Positions 7,912 through 14,853 of a stretch of DNA of 39,543 nucleotides are shown here, piece after piece. Each line of letters begins with the position of its first letter. Position 1 is the first letter of the stretch. The position numbers and the translations under genes are program-made. The notes under the pieces were generated by a model. The model was given only the letters and a program-made list of their open reading frames with translations. It ran no database searches and had not been told where the DNA came from. Location: assembly GCA_964426755.1 (NCBI GenBank), contig CAYRRR010000006.1:1-39543 (forward strand), given 5' to 3'. This DNA comes from CAYRRR01 sp964426755 (lineage in GTDB: Bacteria > Patescibacteriota > Saccharimonadia > Saccharimonadales > JAGQNJ01).

Positions 7912-8535
7912 TTAGGTGGCTTTCAATGAAAGCGCAGTCAAAATTGCTGTCGTTACTTGGTTTTCTGAAACGGTGCCATTGATGTTTATCAACAGGCCTT
8001 GTTCTTGATAAAAATCTATTACCGGCAAAGTCTTAGTTTTAAACTCATTAAGTCGGGTTGCTAGAATATGTCGCTGATCATCCGATCGATCACCGCGATC
8101 GTAGCGCATTCGGGAGGCGTCAAACCGTTTGTATGCTTCCTTCTCTGAGATATCTAAGTATACTGCCGCTTTAAGGGGGTGACCTGACGAGGCACAGACT
8201 TTCATAACTGGTTCTTCTTCTCCGTGCCATCGCCCAATAGAGTTTAGCACCAACGGTTTATTTTTATATTCGTTTTTTTGTAGATGTGGCAACACCATTG
8301 TAAGAAAAGCAGCTTGCGGTACTAAATTTCCTTGACCAATGATTTTATTTATCTCTACGGCTTCCGAGTTACCTCTAATAATATCTCCGCCGCCAATATG
8401 AGCTGCATTCAAGAGCCTTGCCAGCCGTTTACATTGTGTGTCTTTGCCAGAGAAAGGGCGTCCAAAGATATTAATCGCACCAGCGCCAAGCCACGTTCGC
8501 AAGCTGTTTATTTCGTTTTTATTTAGATCGTCCAT
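7912..8535 (-). CDS. Nucleoside monophosphate kinase, adenylate-kinase-like
   Basis: The 207-residue protein carries an adenylate-kinase-type P-loop, GRPFSGKDTQ, near residues 19-28. It also shows GGDIIR at the AMP-binding helix, a conserved R-x-x-x-R-x-D-R patch (SRMRYDRGDRSDD) and the C-terminal F-x-x-x-T-x-P-V-I-D-F-Y pattern of the family. A short LID is implied by the length. Asp replaces the usual Gly after the P-loop Lys. It may be an accessory AK-like enzyme and not the main Adk. TATAAT on the minus strand (8547 to 8542) ends 6 nt before the ATG, so it is predicted leaderless. It converges on lepA with 4 bp between the stops. Confidence 0.82.
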   Translation of the reverse strand: MDDLNKNEINSLRTWLGAGAINIFGRPFSGKDTQCKRLARLLNAAHIGGGDIIRGNSEAVEINKIIGQGNLVPQAAFLTMVLPHLQKNEYKNKPLVLNSIGRWHGEEEPVMKVCASSGHPLKAAVYLDISEKEAYKRFDASRMRYDRGDRSDDQRHILATRLNEFKTKTLPVIDFYQEQGLLININGTVSENQVTTAILTALSLKAT

Positions 8536-8573
8536 ATATTAATTATAGAAGAAATTTACATAAAAGTAAATGC

Positions 8574-8600
8574 TTAGCACTCTTGACGTATGAGTGCCAA
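8574..8600. promoter_or_regulatory. CIRCE operator of hrcA-grpE
   Basis: TTAGCACTC (8574-8582), 9 nt, GAGTGCCAA (8592-8600): 17 of 18 arm bases match the CIRCE consensus bound by HrcA. The spacer begins with TTGACG (8583-8588), which is the promoter -35, so repressor and polymerase would compete directly. Confidence 0.95.
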
Positions 8601-8611
8601 ACAAGTAAACT
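8583..8611 (+). promoter_or_regulatory. hrcA promoter
   Basis: TTGACG (8583-8588), a 17-nt spacer and TAAACT (8606-8611). The -35 lies inside the CIRCE spacer. Transcription would start near 8618, giving a leader of about 18 nt with TAAGGTG as SD before the ATG at 8636. Confidence 0.75.
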
Positions 8612-8635
8612 GTGAATAGTTAAGTAAGGTGTACC

Positions 8636-9340
8636 ATGACTGAACGTCAGCAAAAAATTTTACAAGCCATTGTAGAGCAGTATGCAGAAGTAGCCAGCCC
8701 GGTTGGCTCTAGCTTGCTGGCTAAAGTTTTTGGTGTATCATCAGCAACCATCCGTGCTGAAATGGCAGAGCTAGAGCGCAGTGGTTATATTACACATCCG
8801 CACACAAGCGCCGGACGCATTCCGACTGACAAAGGTTATCGTTTTTATGTTAATAATCTCAGCGATAAAGACGACATTTCTGCCGAGCGCCGGGCAGAGC
8901 GAGCATTAGCGACACGAGTTACACATGGCGGAGTGCCTGAACGCGTTATTCGTAACGCGGTAGATACACTTGTTGAGCTAACTCATAACTTAGGACTCGC
9001 AACGATAGGCGATCAGTTATATATGAGTGGATTGTCTAATTTGTTTGGACAGCCAGAATTTATGAACAGCGGTCAAGTTCGTGAAGTTGCTCGTTTGCTT
9101 GATAATCTTGAGCCGTGGCTGTATGAGGCCGCTCCAAACGAGCCGTTAAGTGTTTATATTGGTCAAGAAAACCCAATTGGTCGGAGTGCTGGTTGTACAT
9201 TAATTGTCAGTCGTTTTCGTAGCCCGTACTCAGACCGAAGTTATATAGGAGTCTTAGGGCCGACCAGGCAAAGTTATCGTGACGTTATGACGCTTGTTCG
9301 CCGTGCTGGTCATGCGCTAGAGGAGACAATGTATGCCTAA
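8636..9340 (+). CDS. hrcA: Heat-inducible transcription repressor HrcA (short form)
   Basis: HrcA binds CIRCE and represses chaperone genes until GroEL or its substrate load changes. The N-terminal winged helix is clear: TERQQKILQAIVEQY, SSATIRAEMAELERSGYI, then HPHTSAGRIPTDKGYRFYV. The C-terminal GAF-like end (IGQENPIGRSAGCTLIVSRF, then GVLGPTRQSYRDVM) is also present. The total is 234 residues, about 100 fewer than the usual 340 or so, so most of the inserted dimerisation region is absent. Four CIRCE copies in this window show that the short form has targets. It overlaps grpE by 8 nt and is self-repressed through its own CIRCE. Confidence 0.95.
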   Translation: MTERQQKILQAIVEQYAEVASPVGSSLLAKVFGVSSATIRAEMAELERSGYITHPHTSAGRIPTDKGYRFYVNNLSDKDDISAERRAERALATRVTHGGVPERVIRNAVDTLVELTHNLGLATIGDQLYMSGLSNLFGQPEFMNSGQVREVARLLDNLEPWLYEAAPNEPLSVYIGQENPIGRSAGCTLIVSRFRSPYSDRSYIGVLGPTRQSYRDVMTLVRRAGHALEETMYA

Positions 9341-9800
9341 GAAGAAAAAAACAGAAGAGGTAGAAGTTTTAGAACAGCAAATTGCTGACTTAACAGAGGC
9401 GCTACAGCGCGAACGCGCCGATGTTATAAATGTTCGTCGCCGACACGAGGAACAAATTGCTAGTCTAAAAAGTTTGGTCAAAGTCAGCGTAGTTGAAGAC
9501 TTGCTGCCAGTTATTGATAACTTGGAGCGATCGCTTAAGCATGTACCTAAAGAGCTCGAAGGTAATGATTATATAAAGGGTGTGAATGCTGTTGTAAAGC
9601 AGTTCGAAAAAACGCTTGCCGATATGGGGGTAGAGCGCATTAAAACAGTTGGAGAGCCGTTTAATCCGGTTTTGCATGAGGCTGTCGGCGTAGAAGATAG
9701 TGAGGGCAGCCAAGAAATTGTCAGTGAAGAGCTCCAAGCTGGGTATAAGCTTGGAGACAATGTTATTCGCCATGCAATGGTCAAAGTAACGAGGCAGTAA
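9333..9800 (+). CDS. grpE: Nucleotide exchange factor GrpE
   Basis: GrpE releases ADP from DnaK. The 155-residue protein has an N-terminal charged coiled coil (about residues 5-50), then the conserved VVEDLLPVIDNLERSL and the C-terminal beta domain with GVERIKTVGEPFNPVLHEAVG and ending in NVIRHAMVKVTRQ. The start overlaps the end of hrcA by 8 nt, implying translational coupling and CIRCE control. The length is slightly short but complete. Confidence 0.95.
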   Translation: MPKKKKTEEVEVLEQQIADLTEALQRERADVINVRRRHEEQIASLKSLVKVSVVEDLLPVIDNLERSLKHVPKELEGNDYIKGVNAVVKQFEKTLADMGVERIKTVGEPFNPVLHEAVGVEDSEGSQEIVSEELQAGYKLGDNVIRHAMVKVTRQ

Positions 9801-9802
9801 CA

Positions 9803-10039
9803 ATGCCAGATCGTATAGCGGAAAATTGCGACTACTGTCCGACAGAAAGTGGCCGGCCTGAAGATGCTTGCAACCGTCTTATCGTCAATGGTCTTTGTAA
9901 GCTATGGGAGTATAAAGAATTTTCTAACGGCGAATCGCGCTATTATCGTAAGTACTATACACCTCCTAAAACATCTCCTCTTAACCCCTCAGAGCACAAG
10001 CAAGTGACTGTTGTATTACCTGATGAGCAATACTTATAA
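9803..10039 (+). CDS. Small Cys-containing protein in the hrcA operon
   Basis: A 78-residue protein starting 2 nt after the grpE stop, so very likely co-transcribed with hrcA-grpE. Four Cys (residues 9, 12, 23 and 32) in the pattern CxxC-x10-C-x8-C could bind a metal. The rest is basic and Tyr-rich, with a Pro-rich linker near residues 53-61. I recognise no family. Its position suggests a stress-linked role. That is inference from context only. Confidence 0.6.
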   Translation: MPDRIAENCDYCPTESGRPEDACNRLIVNGLCKLWEYKEFSNGESRYYRKYYTPPKTSPLNPSEHKQVTVVLPDEQYL

Positions 10040-10063
10040 ATCAAAAATGATACTATTTAAACT

Positions 10064-10603
10064 ATGGCAGTTAACGACATCTCAGATGAAAGACTCGCAT
10101 CGGCAACCGGTAAATCGTGGGCGGAGTGGCAAAAACTATTTGAGTCAATTAACGCAAAAGAACTTAGTCATAAAGAAATAACTATTAAGCTCGCCGAAAA
10201 AACCGACGTGGATGGCTGGTGGATTCAGATGGTAACGGTTAAGTACGAGCAAGCCATAGGCCGCCGCAAAAAAGGGCAAGAGAGTGACGGCACGTTTACG
10301 ATGGGTGTTGGTAAAGTGGTTAACGGTAACTTAGATGATGTGTATGCCAAGTGGCTCGACACGGCCGAAGCAACATCAGCGCACAATGGCCACAAGATTG
10401 TTAACGAACCAAAAGCGACAACTAGCAAGAAGTGGCGATATTGGCGCGCAGAATATAGTGATGGCACAAAGGCTGTCGTAGGTATTCATCAGATAAAGCC
10501 AGGTAAAGTAGGCTTTGCGATTGACCAGCAAAAATGCCAAACAGAAGCGCAGGCTAAAAACTGGAAAGCCTTCTGGCGTAACTATGTTGACAAGGTATTT
10601 TAA
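10064..10603 (+). CDS. DUF4287-type plus SRPBCC-like protein
   Basis: Residues about 10-75 match the DUF4287 pattern as I know it: ATGKSWAEWQKLF, LSHKEI, VDGWWIQMVTVKYEQ, then GRR and GQ with DGTF. The second half (about 80-179), with KKWRYWRAEYSDGTKAVVG and the C-terminal NWKAFWRNYV, resembles the SRPBCC/AHSA1 fold often fused to this domain. SRPBCC proteins bind hydrophobic ligands, and the AHSA1 branch includes Hsp90 co-chaperones; the role here is unknown. TG-A-TACTAT (10048-10056) ends 7 nt before the ATG, predicting a separate leaderless transcript outside CIRCE control. The stop overlaps the next ATG (TAATG). Confidence 0.7.
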   Translation: MAVNDISDERLASATGKSWAEWQKLFESINAKELSHKEITIKLAEKTDVDGWWIQMVTVKYEQAIGRRKKGQESDGTFTMGVGKVVNGNLDDVYAKWLDTAEATSAHNGHKIVNEPKATTSKKWRYWRAEYSDGTKAVVGIHQIKPGKVGFAIDQQKCQTEAQAKNWKAFWRNYVDKVF

Positions 10604-10905
10604 TGGAAGGTAGAGAACCACTACGACCTGGAGTATATGGTGGTGTGGTTCGCATGTTCGAAAAGCGAGTCTCGGAACGGGATCTACAACACAAGATTGA
10701 CGCTCCGTATGAGGACAATGATCTAGTCTATCAAGCACGTGAACTAGGGTTAAGTGACGATGTAATACTTGAAGCGTGTCTTTTGGCAAGATCACGCATT
10801 AGTGCTCAGGTAGGAATAGAGTTAGTGAATATGACCGAAAAGGAAATTGCCGAAAACGATTATTATATTTATGCGCCATACAGCAGCAATCCGAACTTAA
10901 ATTAG
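10603..10905 (+). CDS. Hypothetical protein (100 aa)
   Basis: The ATG overlaps the stop of the SRPBCC-like gene by one base, implying translational coupling. The 100-residue product is acidic in the middle and has a predicted helical core (DLVYQARELGLSDDVILEACLLARSRISAQV). No signal peptide, no membrane segment, no known family. It ends about 0 nt from the dnaK CIRCE (TTAGCACTC starts 10902, inside its last codons), so it lies directly against the next regulated promoter. Confidence 0.55.
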   Translation: MEGREPLRPGVYGGVVRMFEKRVSERDLQHKIDAPYEDNDLVYQARELGLSDDVILEACLLARSRISAQVGIELVNMTEKEIAENDYYIYAPYSSNPNLN

Positions 10906-10928
10906 CACTCTTGACTTGCGAGTGCTAA
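10902..10928. promoter_or_regulatory. CIRCE operator 1 of the dnaK operon (perfect)
   Basis: TTAGCACTC (10902-10910), 9 nt, GAGTGCTAA (10920-10928): a perfect match to the CIRCE consensus arms. The spacer starts with TTGACT (10911-10916), the promoter -35. The left arm overlaps the final codons of the preceding gene. Confidence 0.97.
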
Positions 10929-10940
10929 TTTTTGTATGAT
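10911..10940 (+). promoter_or_regulatory. dnaK operon promoter
   Basis: TTGACT (10911-10916), 18 nt, TATGAT (10935-10940). The -35 is embedded in CIRCE 1. The predicted start near 10947 leaves a leader of about 46 nt that contains CIRCE 2 and an AAAGGAG SD before the ATG at 10993. Confidence 0.8.
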
Positions 10941-10949
10941 AGAATTGTT

Positions 10950-10976
10950 TTAGCACTCTAACATATCCATTGCTAA
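10950..10976. promoter_or_regulatory. CIRCE-like operator 2 in the dnaK leader
   Basis: TTAGCACTC (10950-10958), 9 nt, CATTGCTAA (10968-10976): the left arm is perfect and the right arm matches 7 of 9. It is centred 48 bp from CIRCE 1 and lies in the transcribed leader, so it could also fold in the mRNA. Confidence 0.75.
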
Positions 10977-10992
10977 CAAAAGGAGATTATTC

Positions 10993-11220
10993 ATGGCTGA
11001 TTTGGAATTTGATATCAATGATGAGCATAGGCTAGGGATCCTTGAAAGTATGGGAGAGACTTTCAGTACCATGCCTCAGGGTGAGGCTCATAAACTGGCT
11101 GATGAAATTCTTAGTTTGCCAGATGATGAATTAAAAGAGATTCGTGAACGGACTGAACTAATGGCACCAGTATTAGGAGAATTGGCAAGACAAACGAAAA
11201 TTGAAAAGGAGGAAAAATAA
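10993..11220 (+). CDS. Small acidic protein leading the dnaK operon
   Basis: The 75-residue protein is the first gene behind the tandem CIRCE promoter. It has a good SD (AAAGGAG, about 10 nt before ATG), and its TAA overlaps the dnaK ATG (TAATG), so the two are surely co-translated. It is acidic and probably all-helical (EAHKLADEILSLPDDELKEI and a C-terminal helix). The pattern LSLPDDEL and the general character recall the 66-aa gene after dnaK. No family recognised. A role as a DnaK partner is only an inference from position. Confidence 0.7.
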   Translation: MADLEFDINDEHRLGILESMGETFSTMPQGEAHKLADEILSLPDDELKEIRERTELMAPVLGELARQTKIEKEEK

Positions 11221-13133
11221 TGGGTAAAATTATCGGAATTGACTTAGGAACAACTAACTCTGCCATGGCGGTAATGCAGTCTGGCAAACCAGAAATTATA
11301 GCTAACAGTGAAGGTAACCGCACCACGCCAAGCGTCGTTGCTATTAACAAAAATAACGAGCGCCTGGTTGGCCAAGTTGCTAATCGTCAACGTGTGACTA
11401 ACCCCAAAAACACTATTTTTGGTGTAAAACGTTTGATTGGCCGAAGTTACAGCGACAAAGAGGTGCAACGCGATATTGAGCTGATGCCATACGAGATTGT
11501 CAAAAGCGGCACCGGTGTTAAGGTAAAAATGGCCGATAAAGAATACAGTCCTGAAGAAGTCAGTGCCATGATTCTTTCTAAACTTAAAGCTGATGCTGAG
11601 AAGTTCTTGGGCGAGCCGGTAACGGAAGCAGTTATTACCGTTCCGGCCTACTTTGATGATTCTCAGCGCCAAGCTACCAAAGATGCCGGTAAAATTGCCG
11701 GCCTTGAGGTCAAGCGTATTATTAACGAACCAACCGCTGCAGCCCTTGCCTACGGTATCGATAAAAAAGGTAAAGAAGAAAAAGTAGCCGTCTTTGACCT
11801 TGGTGGCGGTACATTTGACGTTTCAATTCTTCACCTTGGGGACGGCGTGTTTGAGGTGCTTTCTACCAACGGTGATACCCACCTGGGTGGTGAAGACTTT
11901 GACATGCGCATTGTAAATCATTTTGTGGATGAATTTAAAAAAGAGTCTGGCATTGATGTTAAAAACGACAAGGCCGCCATGCAACGCCTGAAAGAAGAGG
12001 CAGAGAAAGCCAAGAAAGAACTTTCTACCGCAGAGGTTGCTGATATTAACTTGCCCTTCTTAACAGCTGACGCTGAAGGTCCGAAGCACTTTGAATACAA
12101 ATTAACCCGTGCCAAACTAATTGAACTCGTTCAAGAGCTGATTGATAAGACTGAAATACCATGCCAAAAAGCCTTAAAAGACGCTAAGTTAAGCGCCAGC
12201 GATATTAATGAGGTTATTTTAGTAGGTGGTATGACTCGCATGCCAGCCGTAGTTGAAAAAGTAAAACAAGTTTTTGGTAAAGATCCTATGCAGGGTGTTA
12301 ACCCTGATGAGGTTGTGGCTGTTGGCGCCGCTATCCAGGGTGGCGTGCTGCAAGGTGACGTAAAAGACGTACTATTACTAGACGTAACACCGCTTTCACT
12401 TGGTATTGAAACCTTGGGTGGCGTGGCAACTAAATTAATTGAGCGTAATACCACCATTCCTACTAGCAAGAGTGAGGTCTTTAGTACAGCGGCAGATAAT
12501 CAGCCGCAGGTAGAGATCCATGTGGTTCAGGGTGAGCGTGAGATGGTGGCAGACAATAAGAGCCTTGGTCGCTTTGTACTTGATGGCATTCCATCAGCAC
12601 CTCGCGGCGTGCCGCAAATTGAGGTTACCTTTAATATCGACGCCAATGGTATTTTGAATGTTACGGCTAAAGATAAAGGCTCTGGTAAAGAGCAAAGTAT
12701 TACCATCCAAAACAGTGGCAACCTTGATAAAGAAGAGGTAGAGAAAGCCGCTAAAGAAGCTGAAGCTCACGCCGAAGAAGATAAGAAAAAGCGTGAAGTT
12801 GTAGAGGCTCGCAACCAGCTTGACAGCGCTATTTATCAAGCAGAGAAGATGAAGTCAGATAACAAAGATAAATTAGCTGAAGAAGACGTCAAGACGCTTG
12901 ATGCAGCCGTTGAGGCCGCCAAGAAAGTAGCCGGTGATGATAAAGCCGACAAAGACGCCATTGAAGCAGCAGCTAAAGAATTAACTGACAAGTTAATGCC
13001 AATAGGGGTTAAAATGTATGAGCAAGCTCAAAAAGAAGAAGATGCATCTTCTGATGAGGGAGACTCTAAAGGCAAGAAGTCAGATAAAGACGAGCCCGTA
13101 GAAGGCGAAGTTGTCGACGAAGATAAGAAGTAA
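11220..13133 (+). CDS. dnaK: Molecular chaperone DnaK (Hsp70)
   Basis: DnaK is the ATP-driven Hsp70 that binds exposed hydrophobic stretches together with DnaJ and GrpE. The nucleotide-binding domain is complete: GIDLGTTNSAMAVM near residues 5-18, IINEPTAAALAYG, DLGGGTFDVSIL and VGGMTRMP. The linker DVLLLDVTPLSLGIET, the substrate-binding domain and an acidic, low-complexity C-terminal tail ending GEVVDEDKK follow. The length of 637 is standard. It is the second gene of a CIRCE-controlled operon. Unlike many bacteria, grpE and dnaJ are in separate transcription units. Confidence 0.98.
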   Translation: MGKIIGIDLGTTNSAMAVMQSGKPEIIANSEGNRTTPSVVAINKNNERLVGQVANRQRVTNPKNTIFGVKRLIGRSYSDKEVQRDIELMPYEIVKSGTGVKVKMADKEYSPEEVSAMILSKLKADAEKFLGEPVTEAVITVPAYFDDSQRQATKDAGKIAGLEVKRIINEPTAAALAYGIDKKGKEEKVAVFDLGGGTFDVSILHLGDGVFEVLSTNGDTHLGGEDFDMRIVNHFVDEFKKESGIDVKNDKAAMQRLKEEAEKAKKELSTAEVADINLPFLTADAEGPKHFEYKLTRAKLIELVQELIDKTEIPCQKALKDAKLSASDINEVILVGGMTRMPAVVEKVKQVFGKDPMQGVNPDEVVAVGAAIQGGVLQGDVKDVLLLDVTPLSLGIETLGGVATKLIERNTTIPTSKSEVFSTAADNQPQVEIHVVQGEREMVADNKSLGRFVLDGIPSAPRGVPQIEVTFNIDANGILNVTAKDKGSGKEQSITIQNSGNLDKEEVEKAAKEAEAHAEEDKKKREVVEARNQLDSAIYQAEKMKSDNKDKLAEEDVKTLDAAVEAAKKVAGDDKADKDAIEAAAKELTDKLMPIGVKMYEQAQKEEDASSDEGDSKGKKSDKDEPVEGEVVDEDKK

Positions 13134-13136
13134 TCA

Positions 13137-13171
13137 ATACTTAACATGTTAATAATTAATATGTTAAGTAT
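13137..13171. repeat. Dispersed palindrome, copy 2 (after dnaK)
   Basis: Arms at 13137-13152 and 13156-13171 are 16 nt, with one G/T wobble, around a TAA spacer, starting 4 nt after the dnaK stop. There is no T-run, so it is a poor intrinsic terminator. It may stabilise the 3' end of the dnaK mRNA or be a protein site. It shares 17 nt exactly with copy 1 in tilS. Confidence 0.6.
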
Positions 13172-13212
13172 AGTGAACAGCAAAGTGGATTGGGTTAAGA
13201 AATATCGAAACC

Positions 13213-13413
13213 ATGAACGATAAAGAAGGAATGCATTCTGAATCGGACTTTGATGACCTAAGTGATATTCCCTATATCGCCAATCCGAACCAAGAGACAT
13301 ACGACGCCCTCTCGCCAGAACAACGAAGGCGCATTGAAGCTGTTGTAGATGCCATGACTGACGAAGAGGTGCAGAACCTTGCTCATAAGCTTGACCAATT
13401 GCCTCTTGACTGA
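13213..13413 (+). CDS. Small acidic protein between dnaK and dnaJ
   Basis: A 66-residue, strongly acidic protein with a helical second half (YDALSPEQRRRIEAVVDAMTDEEVQNLAHKLDQLPL). The end resembles, in style, the LADEILSLPDDEL segment of the protein leading the dnaK operon. That likeness is by eye and short. No SD is visible. It lies 80 nt after dnaK, past the palindrome, so it may ride on dnaK readthrough or a TATAGT at 13169-13174. Function unknown. Confidence 0.55.
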   Translation: MNDKEGMHSESDFDDLSDIPYIANPNQETYDALSPEQRRRIEAVVDAMTDEEVQNLAHKLDQLPLD

Positions 13414-13443
13414 GCAAATATCGCTATTATGTGCAACCTAGAG

Positions 13444-13470
13444 CTGGCACTCTCCTACTTAAAGTGCTAA
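13444..13470. promoter_or_regulatory. CIRCE operator of the 90-aa gene and dnaJ
   Basis: CTGGCACTC (13444-13452), 9 nt, AAGTGCTAA (13462-13470): 15 of 18 arm bases match consensus. The right arm overlaps the -10 TAAAAT (13468-13473) of a leaderless promoter, so bound HrcA would cover the -10 and nearly reach the start codon at 13481. Confidence 0.85.
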
Positions 13471-13480
13471 AATATATGTC

Positions 13481-13753
13481 ATGTCAACCAATGGTATAGA
13501 CAAAGAATTCATGAGTTTGATGACATGGAACTCAAATTTCTGGCTAGAGCACGGTGATGATCCAGCGAGACTAGCGAGACATGATGAACGCATAGAAAGA
13601 GCGGCAGGTTATATGTTAGGTTTAACAAATGAATGCCCTTTTGATTATGAGGAACCGTTAACAATAATTTCTGAAGAGTATTTGATCACAAAAGACACAG
13701 TTTCTCATCTATTTGATGCGGTAGAGGATGAGCTAAGCAATAAAATGTTATGA
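13481..13753 (+). CDS. Small protein coupled to dnaJ under CIRCE control
   Basis: The 90-residue protein begins MSTNGIDKEF. TG-C-TAAAAT (13465-13473) ends 7 nt before its ATG, so the mRNA should be leaderless, and a CIRCE overlaps that promoter. Its TGA overlaps the dnaJ ATG (ATGA). It is acidic, with Trp residues in the first third (MTWNSNFWLEHGDD) and no membrane segment. I recognise no family. Its position makes it a candidate heat-shock accessory factor; nothing in the sequence says more. Confidence 0.7.
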   Translation: MSTNGIDKEFMSLMTWNSNFWLEHGDDPARLARHDERIERAAGYMLGLTNECPFDYEEPLTIISEEYLITKDTVSHLFDAVEDELSNKML

Positions 13754-14853
13754 GTAAACGAGATTACTACGAAGTACTAGGTGTAGGCAAGAACGCAAGT
13801 GCCGATGAGCTAAAAAAAGCTTTTCGTCGCAAAGCTATTGAATATCATCCCGATAAAGGCGGCGATGAAGCCAAGTTTAAAGAAGTTAACGAGGCGTATG
13901 AGGTCTTAAAAGACGATAAAAAACGCCAACGCTATGATCAGTTTGGCCATGCCGGCGTAGGAAGTAGCGCAGCCAGTGATGGCGGTAATCCATTTGCCGG
14001 TTTTGGCGGTGCAGGCGGGCAGAATATCAACTTTGATTTTGGGGATTTGGGCCTTGGCGATATTTTTGGCAGCTTTTTTGGAGGCAACGCTTCAGGTAGT
14101 CGGCAGCGTAGGGCACGTGGTAACGATGTGCAGACGCAGCTTGATCTTACCTTTGAGCAGGCAGTATTTGGTACCGAGGTAGAATTAAGTTTGAATTTAA
14201 ATGACACATGTTCGCATTGTAAAGGCACTACAGTAGAGCCGGGTCATGAAATGAAAACCTGCCCGGTTTGTGACGGTGCTGGCCAAACAATACGCGTCAT
14301 GCGAACCATCCTTGGCAATATACAGCAAGCTGCTACTTGTGAGCGTTGTAAAGGGCGCGGTAAAATTCCTGAAAAAGTCTGTACAGTTTGTCATGGCTCG
14401 GGTGTGCAGCGTAAAAATAAATCAGTCAAACTTAAAGTTCCGGCCGGTATTGATGATGGCGCCACGATTCGCTTGAGCGGTCACGGTGAGGCGGTTGCCA
14501 ACGGATCAAAAGGTGATTTATATGTTGGCATTAGAGTAAAAGCACATAAAAAGTTTACCCGCGAAGGGAATCTTATTTTGAGCGAACAATCGGTGCCTAT
14601 GGTTGACGCGGCACTTGGCACAGAAATCGAGGTTGAGACCGTTGATGGTCCCGTGCGCATGAAAGTCCCGGCGGGAACACAAAGCGGCACGGACTTTAAG
14701 CTAAGCGGTCACGGCGTGCCGCATCTTCGAAGTAAATCACGAGGCGCCCATATTGTTACCATCAATGTTGAAACCCCGACAAAGCTAAGCAAGCGTCAAC
14801 AAGAACTGCTTAAAGAATTTAAATCTAAAGGTAAGCGAAGTATTTTTGGCTAA
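13750..14853 (+). CDS. dnaJ: Chaperone DnaJ (Hsp40)
   Basis: DnaJ delivers substrates to DnaK and stimulates its ATPase. The J domain has the HPD motif at residues 33-35. It is followed by a Gly/Phe-rich linker (about 75-120), four zinc-binding CxxCxGx(G/T) repeats between about residues 154 and 218 (CSHCKGTT, CPVCDGAG, CERCKGRG, CTVCHGSG) and the two beta-barrel substrate domains. The first Cys repeat ends in Thr-Thr, a mild deviation. The length of 367 is typical. It overlaps the upstream 90-aa gene by 4 nt and the convergent GGDEF gene by 4 nt. Confidence 0.97.
   Translation: MSKRDYYEVLGVGKNASADELKKAFRRKAIEYHPDKGGDEAKFKEVNEAYEVLKDDKKRQRYDQFGHAGVGSSAASDGGNPFAGFGGAGGQNINFDFGDLGLGDIFGSFFGGNASGSRQRRARGNDVQTQLDLTFEQAVFGTEVELSLNLNDTCSHCKGTTVEPGHEMKTCPVCDGAGQTIRVMRTILGNIQQAATCERCKGRGKIPEKVCTVCHGSGVQRKNKSVKLKVPAGIDDGATIRLSGHGEAVANGSKGDLYVGIRVKAHKKFTREGNLILSEQSVPMVDAALGTEIEVETVDGPVRMKVPAGTQSGTDFKLSGHGVPHLRSKSRGAHIVTINVETPTKLSKRQQELLKEFKSKGKRSIFG

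Noticed and set aside
13137..13171. Palindrome after dnaK as a classical terminator
   Set aside because: The stem is AT-rich and no T-run follows it.
13028..13417. Long minus-strand ORF opposite the dnaK end and the 66-aa gene
   Set aside because: It is a shadow of the dnaK tail and the small gene; no promoter, and the composition mirrors the plus-strand genes.
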